From: Rhodococcus triatomae BKS 15-14
GTDB taxonomy: Bacteria; Actinomycetota; Actinomycetes; Mycobacteriales; Mycobacteriaceae
Assembly (NCBI GenBank): GCA_000341795.1
Contig: AODO01000074.1
Coordinates: forward strand, 124,001-188,000
Length of the DNA: 64,000 bases
Direction: 5' to 3'
Shown here: piece by piece, positions 18,414-28,453 of the stretch
Numbering within the stretch: position 1 is the stretch's first letter
How the letters are laid out: every line of letters starts with the position of its first letter
Translations under genes and position numbers: made by a program
Notes under the pieces: generated by a model
Seen by the model: the letters and a program-made list of their open reading frames with translations, nothing else
Told to the model about the DNA's origin: nothing
Databases searched by the model: none

Positions 18414-18542
18414 ACACCCACGTGCCCGTCGCCTCACCACCCTTCTTGACCTCGATTGTGACGGCGCTTACCCTGACCGAAGTTCGCTCACCGAAACACA
18501 GTGTGCGTTATTAGTAACTTCGCAGTTCAGGTGGTTAATCAC

Positions 18543-20861
18543 ATGTCACAGACTCTGACCGGATGCCCGGTGGATCACCGCGCCCTACAGCCCAACGGTT
18601 GCCCGGTGTCGGCACGGGCGGCCGCGTTCGACCCGTTCGGGGGCGCCTATCAGGTGGACCCGGCGGCGTCACTGCGCTGGTCGCGTGACGAGGAGCCGGT
18701 GTTCTACAGCCCGGAGATCGGCTACTGGGTGGTGACCCGGTACGAGGACGTCAAGGCGGTGTTCCGCGACAACATCCTGTTCTCACCGTCGATCGCGTTG
18801 GAGAAGATCACGCCGGTCTCCGACGAGGCGACGGCGACTCTCGCGAAGTACGACTACGCGATGGCACGCACCCTGGTGAACGAGGACGAGCCCGCGCACA
18901 TGCCACGGCGGCGCGTGCTGATGGACCCCTTCACCCCGAAGGAACTGGTTCACCACGAGCCGATGGTCCGCCGACTGACCCGGGAGTACGTCGACCGTTT
19001 CGTAGACACGGGCCGCGTCGACCTCGTCGACGAGATGCTGTGGGAGGTCCCGCTCACCGTCGCGCTGCACTTCCTCGGGGTGCCCGAGGAGGACATGGAC
19101 ACGATGCGCGAGTACTCCATCGCGCACACCGTGAACACGTGGGGTCGACCCGCCCCGGAGGAGCAGGTCGCGGTCGCCGAGGCGGTCGGCAAGTTCTGGC
19201 AGTACGCGGGTCAGGTGCTCGAGAAGATGCGGCAGGATCCGTCCGGACACGGCTGGATGCCGTACGGCATCCGGGTGCAGAAGGAACAGCCGGACGTCGT
19301 CACCGACTCCTACCTGCACTCGATGATGATGGCGGGAATCGTTGCGGCACACGAGACCACGGCCAACGCCTCGGCCAACGCCTTCCGGTTGCTGCTGGAG
19401 AACCGCAGCGTGTGGGAGGAGATCTGCGCCGACCCGAGCCTGATCTCCGGTGCCGTCGAGGAGTGCCTGCGGCACTCCGGTTCCGTCGCCGCCTGGCGAC
19501 GGCTGGTCACCGCGGACACCACGATCGGCGGCGTCGACATCCCGGCCGGCTCGAAGCTGCTGATCGCCACGTCGTCCGCGAACCGCGACGACCGGCATTT
19601 CGAGGGAGCGGACGACTTCGACATCCGCCGCGAGAACTCCAGCGACCACCTGACATTCGGGTTCGGTGGCCACCAGTGCCTCGGCAAGAACCTCGCCCGC
19701 ATGGAGATGCAGATCTTCCTCGAGGAGCTCACCACCCGGCTGCCACACCTCGAACTGGTCCCGGACCAGGAGTTCACCTACCTGCCCAACACGTCGTTCC
19801 GCGGACCCGATCACGTGTGGGTGCAGTGGGATCCGGCGGCGAATCCCGAGCGCCGGAACCCCGCGCTGCTCGGCCGCAGGCACCCGGTCACGATCGGTGA
19901 ACCGTCCAAGGCCGCGGTGTCCCGCACCGTGGGCGTCGACGCGATCACCCCGGTCGCCGACGGCGTCGTGCGCGTGACACTGTCCGATCCGTCGGGCAGG
20001 CCGTTGCCGAGATGGACCCCGGGCTCGCACGTCGACATCGACCTCGGTGAGTTGTCGCGCCAGTACTCCCTGTGCGGTGACCCGAACGACCTGTCGGTCT
20101 ACGAGATCGCCGTCCTCGAGGAACCGGAGAGCCGCGGCGGGTCACGGTACGTGCACCGCACCCTGCAGGTCGGTGACAGCCTGACCCTGCGCGGGCCCCG
20201 CAACCACTTCCGGCTCGACACGGACGCCGACCGCTACGTCTTCGTGGCGGGTGGAATCGGGATCACCCCGATCCTCGCAATGGCCGACCACGTCAAGGCA
20301 ATCGGCAAGGACTACGAGATCCACTACTGCGGACGCGATGTCACGACGATGGCGCTGCTCGACCGGCTCCGCGCGGACCACGGGGACCGGCTCGCCGTGC
20401 ACTCGAGCGCGGCGGGCAACCGCCTCGACATCGCCGCGCTGCTCGCCGACCCGGTCGCCGGGACCCAGATCTACTCGTGCGGCCCGGACCGCCTGCTCAC
20501 CGCACTGGACGAGGCCACGGCGCACTGGCCGGAGGACGCACTGCACGTCGAACACTTCACGTCGAACCTGACCACGCTCGATCCGGCGAACGAGCACGCC
20601 TTCGAGGTCGAGCTGCGTGATTCCGGCCTGACCGTCACGGTCGCCGCGGACCAGACGGTGCTCGACGCACTCCGCGCGTCGAACATCGACGTCCAGAGCG
20701 ACTGCGAGGAGGGCCTGTGCGGATCGTGCGAAGTGCCCGTCCTCGACGGCGAGGTCGATCACCGCGACGTCGTCCTGACCAAAACGGAACGCGCCCAGAA
20801 CAAGTCGATCATGACCTGCTGCTCACGCGCCTGCGGATCCGCCCTCACCCTCGCGCTCTGA
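18543..20861 (+). CDS. Self-sufficient cytochrome P450, CYP116B / P450RhF type
   Basis: 772 residues, the length of P450RhF (CYP116B2) from Rhodococcus, which it follows closely throughout. Domains in order: P450 (about 1-430) with I-helix AHETTANASANAF and heme ligand Cys379 in FGFGGHQCLGKNLAR; a phthalate-family FMN/NADPH reductase (about 450-665) with SRQYSLCG and FVAGGIGITPILAMADH; and a C-terminal [2Fe-2S] ferredoxin with Cys721, Cys726, Cys729 and a Cys near 759. The enzyme hydroxylates or dealkylates substrates without separate redox partners. The start is the ATG before SQTLTGCPVDH. A symporter gene follows after 40 bases. Confidence 0.95.
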   Translation: MSQTLTGCPVDHRALQPNGCPVSARAAAFDPFGGAYQVDPAASLRWSRDEEPVFYSPEIGYWVVTRYEDVKAVFRDNILFSPSIALEKITPVSDEATATLAKYDYAMARTLVNEDEPAHMPRRRVLMDPFTPKELVHHEPMVRRLTREYVDRFVDTGRVDLVDEMLWEVPLTVALHFLGVPEEDMDTMREYSIAHTVNTWGRPAPEEQVAVAEAVGKFWQYAGQVLEKMRQDPSGHGWMPYGIRVQKEQPDVVTDSYLHSMMMAGIVAAHETTANASANAFRLLLENRSVWEEICADPSLISGAVEECLRHSGSVAAWRRLVTADTTIGGVDIPAGSKLLIATSSANRDDRHFEGADDFDIRRENSSDHLTFGFGGHQCLGKNLARMEMQIFLEELTTRLPHLELVPDQEFTYLPNTSFRGPDHVWVQWDPAANPERRNPALLGRRHPVTIGEPSKAAVSRTVGVDAITPVADGVVRVTLSDPSGRPLPRWTPGSHVDIDLGELSRQYSLCGDPNDLSVYEIAVLEEPESRGGSRYVHRTLQVGDSLTLRGPRNHFRLDTDADRYVFVAGGIGITPILAMADHVKAIGKDYEIHYCGRDVTTMALLDRLRADHGDRLAVHSSAAGNRLDIAALLADPVAGTQIYSCGPDRLLTALDEATAHWPEDALHVEHFTSNLTTLDPANEHAFEVELRDSGLTVTVAADQTVLDALRASNIDVQSDCEEGLCGSCEVPVLDGEVDHRDVVLTKTERAQNKSIMTCCSRACGSALTLAL

Positions 20862-20901
20862 GCCGCGCACACCACGCCTTCAGCACCCGAAAGGATCCGT
20901 C

Positions 20902-22242
20902 ATGGGATCACCCACCCTCTCCCCACCCGCCGGGACCGCCGACACCGGCGCGCCCGCCCGCTCGAGTTTCAAGCGGGTACTCACCGGCAGCATGGCCGGC
21001 GCCGTACTCGAGTGGTACGACTTCGCGATCTACGGCATCCTCGCCGCGACCGTGCTCGGACCGCTGTTCTTCCCCGGCGACAGCGGCGTCGCGAAACTGC
21101 TGCTCGCCCTCGCCACGCAGGGTCTCGGGTTCATCGCCCGACCACTGGGCGGCATCGTGTTCGGTCATCTCGGTGACAAGTTCGGACGCAAACCCATGCT
21201 GGTGGCGACGTTCTCGATGCTCGGCATCGCGACCGCGGCGATCGGCCTGCTGCCGACATACGACCAGATCGGTATCTGGGCCACGGTCGCGCTCGTCGTG
21301 CTCCGCATGATCCAGGGCTTCGCGCTCGGCGGCGAGTTCGGCGCGGCGGTGCTGCTCGTCAGCGAGTACGGCGAACCGCGCCGGCGCGGATTCTGGGCGT
21401 CCTGGCCGCAGGCGGGCGCCCCGATGGGCACCGTCCTCGCGACGGTCGTGGTGTCCGTTCTCGGCTTGCTGCTCAGCGACCAGGCGTTCGACCAGTGGGG
21501 CTGGCGTGTCGCGTTCCTGTTCGCGATCCCGCTGCTGATCGTCGGCTACTGGGTGCGGCGCGGCGTCGAGGAGTCCCCCGTATTCAAGGCCGCGCAGGAG
21601 CAGGCGGCCAAGGCCCCTGCGGCGCAGGAACGGTCCAGCATCCTCGAGGCACTCTCGCGCCCCCGCGCGGTGCTGATCGGCCTGGGCATGCGACTCGGCG
21701 AGAACATCGCCTTCTACGTCTACACGGTCTTCGTGATCGCCTACGCCACGACGTATCAGGACTTCCACCGCGGCGACGTCATCCTGGCCGTCACCTTCGC
21801 CTCACTGTTCCAGTTCGTCGGCATGATCGGCGGCGGCGCCTGGTCCGACCGGGTCGGCCGGCGGACCGCGATGCTCGTGCCCGCTGTGATCCTCGTGGTG
21901 TGGGCGCCCGTGTTCTTCTGGCTGGTCCAGCAGCAGAGCCTGACGATGCTCTGGGTCGGTGTCTGCGTCGGTGCCTTCTTCCACGGCATGCTCGCCGGAC
22001 CGGAGGCCGCATGGATCACCGAGCTGTTCCCGACGCGCTACCGATACGCGGGCTCGTCGCTGGTCTTCCAGGGTTCGTCGATCATCGCAGGCGCACCGGC
22101 GCCGTTCATCGCGGTGTGGCTGATCGAGAACTTCGGTGTCGGCACGGTCATCGGGTACCTGGTGGTCACGATGGGCATCACCGTGACCGCGCTGCTGCTC
22201 AGCAAGGAGACGAAGGGAGTCGACCTCGACGAGGTCGTCTGA
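20902..22242 (+). CDS. MHS-family major facilitator symporter
   Basis: 446 residues with about 12 membrane segments. Signature loop GHLGDKFGRKP between segments 2 and 3, ALGGEFGAAVLLVSEY, and the N-terminal LEWYDFAIYG typical of the metabolite:H+ symporter group (ShiA, KgtP, PcaT relatives). These import organic acids, aromatic acids or betaines. The gene lies 40 bases after the P450 with its own AAAGGA ribosome site, so it probably imports the P450 substrate or exports its product (inference). Confidence 0.88.
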   Translation: MGSPTLSPPAGTADTGAPARSSFKRVLTGSMAGAVLEWYDFAIYGILAATVLGPLFFPGDSGVAKLLLALATQGLGFIARPLGGIVFGHLGDKFGRKPMLVATFSMLGIATAAIGLLPTYDQIGIWATVALVVLRMIQGFALGGEFGAAVLLVSEYGEPRRRGFWASWPQAGAPMGTVLATVVVSVLGLLLSDQAFDQWGWRVAFLFAIPLLIVGYWVRRGVEESPVFKAAQEQAAKAPAAQERSSILEALSRPRAVLIGLGMRLGENIAFYVYTVFVIAYATTYQDFHRGDVILAVTFASLFQFVGMIGGGAWSDRVGRRTAMLVPAVILVVWAPVFFWLVQQQSLTMLWVGVCVGAFFHGMLAGPEAAWITELFPTRYRYAGSSLVFQGSSIIAGAPAPFIAVWLIENFGVGTVIGYLVVTMGITVTALLLSKETKGVDLDEVV

Positions 22243-22259
22243 CACCGTCCCGAGCGTTC

Positions 22260-22310
22260 GGGTGAGGGGAACCCAGAGCCGGTCAGACCGGGCGTGGGTT
22301 CCCCTCACCC
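22260..22310. terminator. 16-bp-arm hairpin with nested CCGGTC-A-GACCGG palindrome
   Basis: Perfect arms 22260-22275 and 22295-22310; the loop holds a 13-base palindrome at 22279-22291. It begins 18 bases after the symporter stop and ends the P450-symporter unit. Compare 4552-4596. Confidence 0.8.
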
Positions 22311-22397
22311 GTTGCGGGGGGTGGGTGGTTGGGTGGGAACACGGCGGCTCGGCCCCTCGTTGTCGCCAGAGACGACCCCTACCGAAAGGATCGTGCG

Positions 22398-22814
22398 ATG
22401 CCGACAATGACCGCCGCGGAACGCCAGGCATTCCTCGCGGAGCCGCACGTCGGGGTGATCGCGGTCGAGAGACCCGATCGGGCACCGCTCGCGGTGCCCA
22501 TCTGGTACGGATACGAACCGGGCGGTGAGGTTCTGCTGTGGACGGAGACCGACACCGTCAAGCACGACCTGCTGAAGGCCGCGGGACGGTTCGCGATCAC
22601 CGCGCAGGTGGAGCAGGTGCCGTACAAGTACGCCACGGCCGAGGGCCCGATCACCGCGATCGAACCGATCACCGCCGATCAGGCCACCGCCATCGCGGTG
22701 CGCTATCTCGGCGAGGAGGAGGGTCTGTCCTACGCAGCCCAGAACGTCACTCCACGATCGATCCTGATCCGCATGCGACCTCGGACGTGGTTGAGCACCG
22801 ACTATTCCAAGTAG
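22398..22814 (+). CDS. Pyridoxamine 5'-phosphate oxidase-fold protein
   Basis: 138 residues from the ATG at 22398, with AAAGGA eight bases ahead. It has the split-barrel flavin/F420-binding fold: LAEPHVGVIAVERPDRAPLAVPIWY, which is the usual first two strands, then LKAAGRFAITAQ. Actinobacterial members bind FMN or F420 and reduce diverse small molecules, or bind without catalysis. It stands alone between a hairpin and the convergent NTF2-fold gene (30-base gap). Substrate unknown. Confidence 0.75.
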   Translation: MPTMTAAERQAFLAEPHVGVIAVERPDRAPLAVPIWYGYEPGGEVLLWTETDTVKHDLLKAAGRFAITAQVEQVPYKYATAEGPITAIEPITADQATAIAVRYLGEEEGLSYAAQNVTPRSILIRMRPRTWLSTDYSK

Positions 22815-22844
22815 TAGGCGTCCGGCATCAGGATCCGTTGCGGG

Positions 22845-23333
22845 TCAGGGCTTTCCGGTGAACACCGGGTCCTCGGGTGACCGGCGGGACCGGACCCACG
22901 ACGGGTCGAGTTCGTCGACGATCTCCTCGGTCACCGACTCGTCGAACACGACGATGCGGTCCGCGATGCGCCACTGCCCGTCGCGCCGCTCGAAGCGGTC
23001 GACATAGCGACACTTGACCGTGACACGGGATTGCGGGCCACCGGGAACCTGCGGCACCTGGCGCAGGTGGCACAGGCAGTACGACTCGACGTTCGCCGTG
23101 TCGCCGTCGAGGTCGATCAGCACGTTGGTGACGTAGTGCAGCGATGAGTCGATGGTGGCGTGCCGTGACTTCATGTCCTCGATCAGACCGTCCACGGTGC
23201 CGATGTAGCCGCCGTGGTTGTCGATCGCGTCCGGGAAGTAACAGTCGGCGACGCGGTCGAAGTCCTTGCGGTCCACCGCCCGCGCGTAGCGGTACAGGAC
23301 CTCGGTGATCTCCTGCTTGTCGCGCAGCGACAT
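22845..23333 (-). CDS. SnoaL-like (NTF2-fold) protein
   Basis: 162 residues. Typical SnoaL/NTF2 start (EITEVLYRYARAVDRKDFDRVADCYFPDAI), then HYVTNVLIDLDGDTANVESYCLCH and RYVDRFERRDGQWRIADR. The cone-shaped fold is used by steroid isomerases, bile-acid dehydratases, polyketide cyclases and ring-hydroxylating dioxygenase beta subunits. There is no alpha subunit next door, so a dehydratase or isomerase is likelier. First of four such proteins in the window; the others are at 27936, 46336 and 56309. Confidence 0.75.
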   Translation of the reverse strand: MSLRDKQEITEVLYRYARAVDRKDFDRVADCYFPDAIDNHGGYIGTVDGLIEDMKSRHATIDSSLHYVTNVLIDLDGDTANVESYCLCHLRQVPQVPGGPQSRVTVKCRYVDRFERRDGQWRIADRIVVFDESVTEEIVDELDPSWVRSRRSPEDPVFTGKP

Positions 23334-23353
23334 GCGTGCTCCTCTCGTACGAG

Positions 23354-23387
23354 CGGGCCCCGGCGACGTCGTTGTCGCCGGGGCCCG
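23354..23387. terminator. Hairpin terminator after the 23403 symporter gene
   Basis: Perfect 14-base arms 23354-23367 and 23374-23387 with a GTCGTT loop, 16 bases after the stop of the minus-strand symporter gene and 20 before the next gene start. Confidence 0.85.
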
Positions 23388-23402
23388 TGGTCGGTTCGGT
23401 GT

Positions 23403-24758
23403 CTAGTCGACGCGCAGTTCGATGCCCTTGGTCTCCTTGACGAAGAAGATCGCACCGAGGGTGAGCAGGGCGCAGAACACGAAGTAGAACGCCGGCGCGA
23501 GGTTGTTGCCGGTGATGTCGATCAACCACGTCGCGATGAACGGGGCCGTACCGCCGAGCGCCATGTTGGTGATGTTGTTGCCCAGGGCAAGGCCGCTGTA
23601 GCGGACCGACGCCTTGAGCATCTCGACGTACGTCACGTACGACGCACCGTTGACGACCGACACCGCGATGAACAGCACGGACTGTCCGACGACCGCCTGC
23701 CAAACGCTGCCACCCGCCATCAGCATGAACATCGGGACGCCCAGGACGACGGCGGCGACGGTGCCGCTGAACAGCACCGGTTTGCGGCCGTACCGGTCGG
23801 CCAGGTAGCCAGCGATCGGCAGCGTGATCACACCGAGGACCAGTGCCAGCGACGTGGACAGGAACGCGACGGTCGACGACTGGCCGCCTGCCTTCTGCAG
23901 GTACGTCGCGGCGTAGACGGAGGCGATGTAGTAGCCGCCCGTGATGAGCGCACCGAGGAAGATGATCTTCACCAGCGCGGGGCCGGAGCTGGTGAGCAGT
24001 TCCTTGACCGGGACCTTCGCGGTCTCGCCCTTGTCCTCGAGTTCCTTGAACTGCGGGGTGTCCTCCATGTGGTTGCGGATCCAGATGCCGACGACGCCGA
24101 TGACGACGGACAGCAGGAACGGGATACGCCACGCCCACGACATGATCTGGTCGTGCGTGAACAGCGAGGTCAGTGCCAGCGCGGTCAGCGACGCCACGAG
24201 CGAACCGAGGTAGGTGCCCGAGTTGACCATCGAGGTCTGGAACGCGCGCCACCGGGCCGGAGCGGACTCCGACACGAACGCGTTGGCGCCGCCCAGCTCG
24301 CCACCGGCCGCGAAGCCCTGCAGGCAGCGTGCCAGCACCAGGATCGCGGTCGCCCACACGCCCAGCGTGACGTATGTGGGCATCATGCCCATGGCCGCCG
24401 TCGCGACGACCATGAGGAGGATCGTCCAGGACAGGGCGTTCTTGCGGCCGTACTTGTCGCCGATGTGCCCGAAGAAGATGCCGCCGGGCACCCGGAGGAA
24501 GAACGCGACCGCGAACGTCGCGAACGTGCCGAGCAGTGCGGCGGTGTCGTTCTCCGAGACGAAGAACAGCGACGCGATGATCGTCGCCATGTAGCCGTAG
24601 ATACCGAAGTCGTAGTACTCGACGACGGTGCCGACGATGGCGGCACGCACCACCTTCACGGTGGACTGCTTCGGCTGGGCGTCGGTCTGCACGGAATCCG
24701 GTCCTCGGGCGGGCCCGGAGTTACGAACCGCGGGCTCCACAATGTCGTTCGTTGTCAT
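23403..24758 (-). CDS. MHS-family major facilitator symporter
   Basis: 451 residues, about 12 membrane segments. VEYYDFGIYGYMA in the first segment, the loop GHIGDKYGRKN and FAAGGELGGANAFVSE mark the metabolite:H+ symporter group. The N-terminus is a hydrophilic 35-residue leader. It is the last gene of a minus-strand run with the flavoprotein at 24801 (42-base gap), two SDRs and an NTF2-fold protein, so it probably imports the substrate of that run. Confidence 0.87.
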   Translation of the reverse strand: MTTNDIVEPAVRNSGPARGPDSVQTDAQPKQSTVKVVRAAIVGTVVEYYDFGIYGYMATIIASLFFVSENDTAALLGTFATFAVAFFLRVPGGIFFGHIGDKYGRKNALSWTILLMVVATAAMGMMPTYVTLGVWATAILVLARCLQGFAAGGELGGANAFVSESAPARWRAFQTSMVNSGTYLGSLVASLTALALTSLFTHDQIMSWAWRIPFLLSVVIGVVGIWIRNHMEDTPQFKELEDKGETAKVPVKELLTSSGPALVKIIFLGALITGGYYIASVYAATYLQKAGGQSSTVAFLSTSLALVLGVITLPIAGYLADRYGRKPVLFSGTVAAVVLGVPMFMLMAGGSVWQAVVGQSVLFIAVSVVNGASYVTYVEMLKASVRYSGLALGNNITNMALGGTAPFIATWLIDITGNNLAPAFYFVFCALLTLGAIFFVKETKGIELRVD

Positions 24759-24800
24759 GGATGGTCCTTTGTGAGTGTCTGGTACGCAACACGCTCGGTG

Positions 24801-26261
24801 TCAGATTCCTGCAGTTGTCAGTGCCGTCGATGTCGTCGACTCGCCGCGTGCGGTGCGCGCAGCGTTGATTCCGGCGATCCGGCCCATCGTGAGGGCGTTC
24901 GCCACGGCGTTGCCGCCGCCGACGTACCGGAGGCCGAGAATGCCTGCCCCGGCCTCGCCGGCCGCGAAGAGTCCGTCGATCGCACGACCCGTCCGGTCCA
25001 GCACGGATGCACTGCCGTCGATCTCGACACCCGCGTGGGTGCAGACGAGTTCAGCGGGCAGCAACCGGGCCGCGTAGAACGGACCGTGGTCGATCGGATC
25101 GGGGTTGGCGGTGGATCCCTTGTTCGCGAGGGTGCGGTGACGGAGGAAGTCGTCGTCGACGCCGTTCGGGAGCTGGTCGTTCCATCGGGCCACGGCCGCT
25201 TCGAGCGCGTCGGCGGGCACTCCCATCGCCGCGGCGAGTCCCGTGAGTGAGTCCGCTCGGAGCGTGCGCCCGGCCCCGGCCTCGTCGAGAACCCGCTCCG
25301 GAGCCCAATCAGTATAGCCCACAGGAAGATTCACGCGGGCTCTCTCGTCGAACACGACCCACGCCCCGTCCGGCTGCGCGTCGATGATGCCCGTGGAAAC
25401 CGCGTACGACGCGTCCTCGTCCATGAACCGGCGGCCGTCGCCGTTCACGTAGATCCGCGACTTGGGCGGGAAGCCCGACTGCCAGTGGTGGAACCGCTGG
25501 AAGTACACGGTCGGGAGCATCAGGCCCCAGCCCTCACCGGTCACCGCCGCGTCGACCTGCTTGCCGAACGCGAGATGATCCCCCTGGCTGCCCGGTGCCG
25601 CGACGACGAAGAGGGAGTCCCCGCCCCGGTTCGCGAAGGGATAGAGCTTGTCGACCAGTTCCTTGTTCTGCGCGAAGCCACCGCTCGCGATCACGACCGT
25701 CGACGCGCGGACCTCGATGTCGTCGGCGACGACACCGGCGACCCGGCCGTCCTCGACGAGCAGCGACTGGACGCGGGTGTTCAGGACCGCCTCGACGCCG
25801 CGCTCGCGGCGTGCCCTGTCCAGCACCTGGATCAGGCCGTAGCCCTGATCCTTCGGCACGTGACCGCGCCAGACGTCCTCGACCCCGGCCTGCGCCAGGC
25901 CCGGCATGTGCGCGTTGGCCGACTCGCGAGCGGGGATCTCCACGCCCAGACCGATCAGCCATTCGAGGGTCGGGCCGGCGTGCTCACAGAACGCGCGGAC
26001 CAATCCGGGCTTGAGCATCCAGTGGTTGAGGTCCATGTAGTGCTGGAAGTACTTCTCGGCGGTGTCCTCGATGCCGAGGCCGCGCTGGACGCTGGTGCCG
26101 GCGGCGGTGAACAGGCCCGCCGACAGCTGAGTCGACCCGCCGAGTTCGGTCTCCGACTCGAACAGCAGCACCGATGCGCCCTGCTCGGCCGCGGAGACCG
26201 CCGCCGCGAGCCCGGCTCCACCGCCGCCGATGACGACGACGTCCCAGTTGTCTTCGCTCAT
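24801..26261 (-). CDS. FAD-dependent oxidoreductase, KstD/fumarate-reductase family
   Basis: 486 residues; the ATG at 26261 overlaps the SDR stop by four bases. Dinucleotide motif [21 protein letters not shown] at the N-terminus (first 20 residues only considered) and a C-terminal [23 protein letters not shown] motif. The substrate domain has PVGYTDW and RFMDED-type loops. It belongs to the flavocytochrome c/KstD superfamily, but it lacks the YPGPGVPLG or YAGAGATIG tail of true KstDs. A different enone or enoate substrate, or a delta4-dehydrogenation, is possible. Operon: NTF2-fold, SDR, SDR, this gene, symporter. Confidence 0.8.
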   Translation of the reverse strand: MSEDNWDVVVIGGGGAGLAAAVSAAEQGASVLLFESETELGGSTQLSAGLFTAAGTSVQRGLGIEDTAEKYFQHYMDLNHWMLKPGLVRAFCEHAGPTLEWLIGLGVEIPARESANAHMPGLAQAGVEDVWRGHVPKDQGYGLIQVLDRARRERGVEAVLNTRVQSLLVEDGRVAGVVADDIEVRASTVVIASGGFAQNKELVDKLYPFANRGGDSLFVVAAPGSQGDHLAFGKQVDAAVTGEGWGLMLPTVYFQRFHHWQSGFPPKSRIYVNGDGRRFMDEDASYAVSTGIIDAQPDGAWVVFDERARVNLPVGYTDWAPERVLDEAGAGRTLRADSLTGLAAAMGVPADALEAAVARWNDQLPNGVDDDFLRHRTLANKGSTANPDPIDHGPFYAARLLPAELVCTHAGVEIDGSASVLDRTGRAIDGLFAAGEAGAGILGLRYVGGGNAVANALTMGRIAGINAARTARGESTTSTALTTAGI

Positions 26262-27034
26262 GAGAGAACTCCTCCCGACTCCGCGACGATCCGGTGGTAC
26301 AGCCCGTTGGACACCAGTCCGCCGTCCACCGTCACCTCGCTGCCGTTCATGTAGGTGGACCGGTCGGACAGCAGGAACAGCACCGCGTCCGTGATCTCGT
26401 CGACCGTGCCCATGCGGCCTGCCGGGATGCTCTGCAAGGACGCGCCGATGAACGCGTCGGCGCCGCCGACCAGCGGGGTGCCCACCAGTCCGGGGTGCAC
26501 CGAGTTCACCCGGATGCCCCACCCGGCGAACTGCCCGGCCGCCGACTTCGACAGCCCCGTCAGCCCCCACTTGCTCGACGCGTACGCGGGCGAGAAGTAG
26601 CCGACCTGACCGGAGATCGACGAGATGTTCACGATCGATCCGCCGCCGCTGTCCCGCATCAGCGGTGCGGCGGCCTTCATCCCGTAGAACGGGCCGAACA
26701 GGTTGATCCGCATGGTCAGTTCCCAGATGTCGTCCGGGGTGTCCATGAACTCGAGCCGTCTGCTGATGCCGGCGTTGTTGACCAGTCCACCGAGTTCACC
26801 TCTGGTGGAGCGGATCTCGTCGATCACCCGGGTCCAGGCCGCGGAGTCCGCGACGTCCAGGTGATGCTGCGAGGCGCTGCCGCCCGCGGCCTCGATCTCC
26901 GCCGTCACCGCGGACGTGTCCGCGACGTCGGCGACACACACGTGCACTCCTTGTGCTGCAAGCGCTTTGGCGTGATTGGCGCCCATTCCGCCGGCGGCAC
27001 CGGTGACCAGGACGACCCCGGGGTACTCAGACAT
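26258..27034 (-). CDS. Short-chain dehydrogenase/reductase
   Basis: 258 residues from the ATG at 27034, inside the last codons of the upstream SDR (8-base overlap). [12 protein letters not shown] cofactor loop near residue 11, NNAG near 90, NISS then YASSK as the Ser-Tyr-Lys catalytic set. The acidic residue after the second strand (VADVAD) favours NAD. Similar to 3-alpha/20-beta hydroxysteroid-type SDRs. Coupled on both sides, so made together with the KstD-like flavoprotein. Confidence 0.85.
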   Translation of the reverse strand: MSEYPGVVLVTGAAGGMGANHAKALAAQGVHVCVADVADTSAVTAEIEAAGGSASQHHLDVADSAAWTRVIDEIRSTRGELGGLVNNAGISRRLEFMDTPDDIWELTMRINLFGPFYGMKAAAPLMRDSGGGSIVNISSISGQVGYFSPAYASSKWGLTGLSKSAAGQFAGWGIRVNSVHPGLVGTPLVGGADAFIGASLQSIPAGRMGTVDEITDAVLFLLSDRSTYMNGSEVTVDGGLVSNGLYHRIVAESGGVLS

Positions 27035-27863
27035 GGCGGGAACCACCGTCGACGGCGATCGAATGGCCGGTGACGTAGCGGGCGCTGTCCGACAGCAGGA
27101 ACAGCAGCGGCCCGAACACCTCTTCCGGCGAGCCGAGCCGGTGCAGCGGGACGGAGTCGAGCGCGTTCGCCAGAGCGGCGGGGTCCTCGCGTACCCAGCG
27201 GGTCATCTCGGTGTCGATGTAGCCGGGAGCGATCGCGTTGACGCGAACTCCCTTGTCGCCGAGTTCGACCGCGAGCGACTGGGTGAGGTGCGCGACGGCC
27301 GCCTTGGACGTGCAGTAGGCGCCGCGACCGCGGCGGTTGCGCACCGCGGACACGGACGACATGTTGACGATCGCGCTGCCGGGCGCCATGTGCCGCGCCG
27401 CGGCCTGCGAGCCGAACAGCACGCCCTCCACGTTGACGTCGAGCACGGCGGAGATCTGTTCGGGCGTGATGTCCTCGACGAGCGCGAACGGGAAGATACC
27501 CGCGTTGTTGATCCAGAAGTCGATGCGGCCGAACTCCTTCAGCGCCACCTGCGCGAGAGCCTCGTGGTCGTCGGCCTTCGTGACGTCGACGCGGGCGCCG
27601 AGGACGCGTCCCGGCTGGTCGGCGAGGGAGTTCGCGGCCAGCGCGGTGTTGATCTCCTGCGCGGTCGCGACCATCTGGTCCTCGTTGATGTCGGCACCGA
27701 CGACGTTGACGCCGCGGGTCGCGAGACCGGCGGCGAAGGCTGCGCCCATTCCGCGGGCGGCACCGGTGACGACGGCGACCTTGCCGGCCATCTCCGGGTA
27801 CAGCGCCAGCATCTGCGTGGCGTCGGTACGTCCGGGGTTCTGGGTGTCGGCGTTCTCGGTCAT
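27027..27863 (-). CDS. Short-chain dehydrogenase/reductase
   Basis: 278 residues from the ATG at 27863 with GGAGG 11 bases ahead; a TTG at 27881 is less likely. It carries [18 protein letters not shown], the catalytic Ser in VNMSSVSAV, and YCTSK. An N-terminal extension of about 30 residues precedes the Rossmann fold. It is a probable NAD-linked hydroxysteroid or alcohol dehydrogenase. It is 72 bases after the NTF2-fold gene and overlaps the next SDR. Confidence 0.85.
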   Translation of the reverse strand: MTENADTQNPGRTDATQMLALYPEMAGKVAVVTGAARGMGAAFAAGLATRGVNVVGADINEDQMVATAQEINTALAANSLADQPGRVLGARVDVTKADDHEALAQVALKEFGRIDFWINNAGIFPFALVEDITPEQISAVLDVNVEGVLFGSQAAARHMAPGSAIVNMSSVSAVRNRRGRGAYCTSKAAVAHLTQSLAVELGDKGVRVNAIAPGYIDTEMTRWVREDPAALANALDSVPLHRLGSPEEVFGPLLFLLSDSARYVTGHSIAVDGGSRHV

Positions 27864-27935
27864 GATTTGTGAATCCTCCAAAGCGATCTTCTACAAAAAG
27901 GTTTCGAGGCCCGGGGCCTCCACCGGAAGCGGCGG

Positions 27936-28391
27936 TCAGGCCGGCACGTTCCGGTCGTCGCGCCGCACGGTCCGGCGCGCGATACGCCACCGGCCGCTCT
28001 CGCGCACCACGCGGTCGGTGACGGTGGTGAACCGCACGAGGCGGGACTCCCCGCCGATCCGCGTGGCGACGATCTGCAGGTAGGCCCGGACGGCCAGCTC
28101 GTCGTGTCCGACGGATTCGACGTCGATGTTGGTGAGCACGTGGCGGTGCACCTCCCCCGCCGCCGACGCGTTCGCGACGAACGCCTCCGCGAAGCCGACG
28201 AGGGCGGCGGTCCCGACGACCGGCGCCGGATAGCTGGGCGAGTGGAACTCGCCGTCCCCGGTGAAGGTGGCCGCCCACTGCGCCGCGTGCCCCTCGTCGA
28301 TCAGGTGGCTCTGGCGGCCGTAGAGCTGGTGGATCTCCGCCAGTGCGGTGGCGCCGATGTCGGCAGCACCCTCGGTACCGGTCCCGGTCAT
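27936..28391 (-). CDS. SnoaL-like (NTF2-fold) protein
   Basis: 151 residues from the ATG at 28391. Features: LAEIHQLYGRQSHLIDEGHAAQWAATFTGDG, a standard NTF2-fold opening (only the IHQLYGRQSHLIDEG part is diagnostic), HRHVLTNIDVESVG, and VRESGRWRIARRTV at the end. First gene of the run that continues with two SDRs, a KstD-like flavoprotein and a symporter. Its divergent partner is the IclR gene at 28530. Dehydratase or isomerase role inferred from fold and context. Confidence 0.72.
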   Translation of the reverse strand: MTGTGTEGAADIGATALAEIHQLYGRQSHLIDEGHAAQWAATFTGDGEFHSPSYPAPVVGTAALVGFAEAFVANASAAGEVHRHVLTNIDVESVGHDELAVRAYLQIVATRIGGESRLVRFTTVTDRVVRESGRWRIARRTVRRDDRNVPA

Positions 28392-28453
28392 GAAACGAAC
28401 TCCTCGGTCACTTTCCGGTGCATCCCGATCGGGATTGCACCGCCTCGCAATGT

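Noticed and set aside
22398-22814. The PPOX-fold protein as HsaB
   Set aside because: HsaB-type flavin reductases are longer (about 180-190 residues) with a different pattern. This 138-residue protein resembles the small F420/FMN split-barrel group and is far from the HsaA-like genes.
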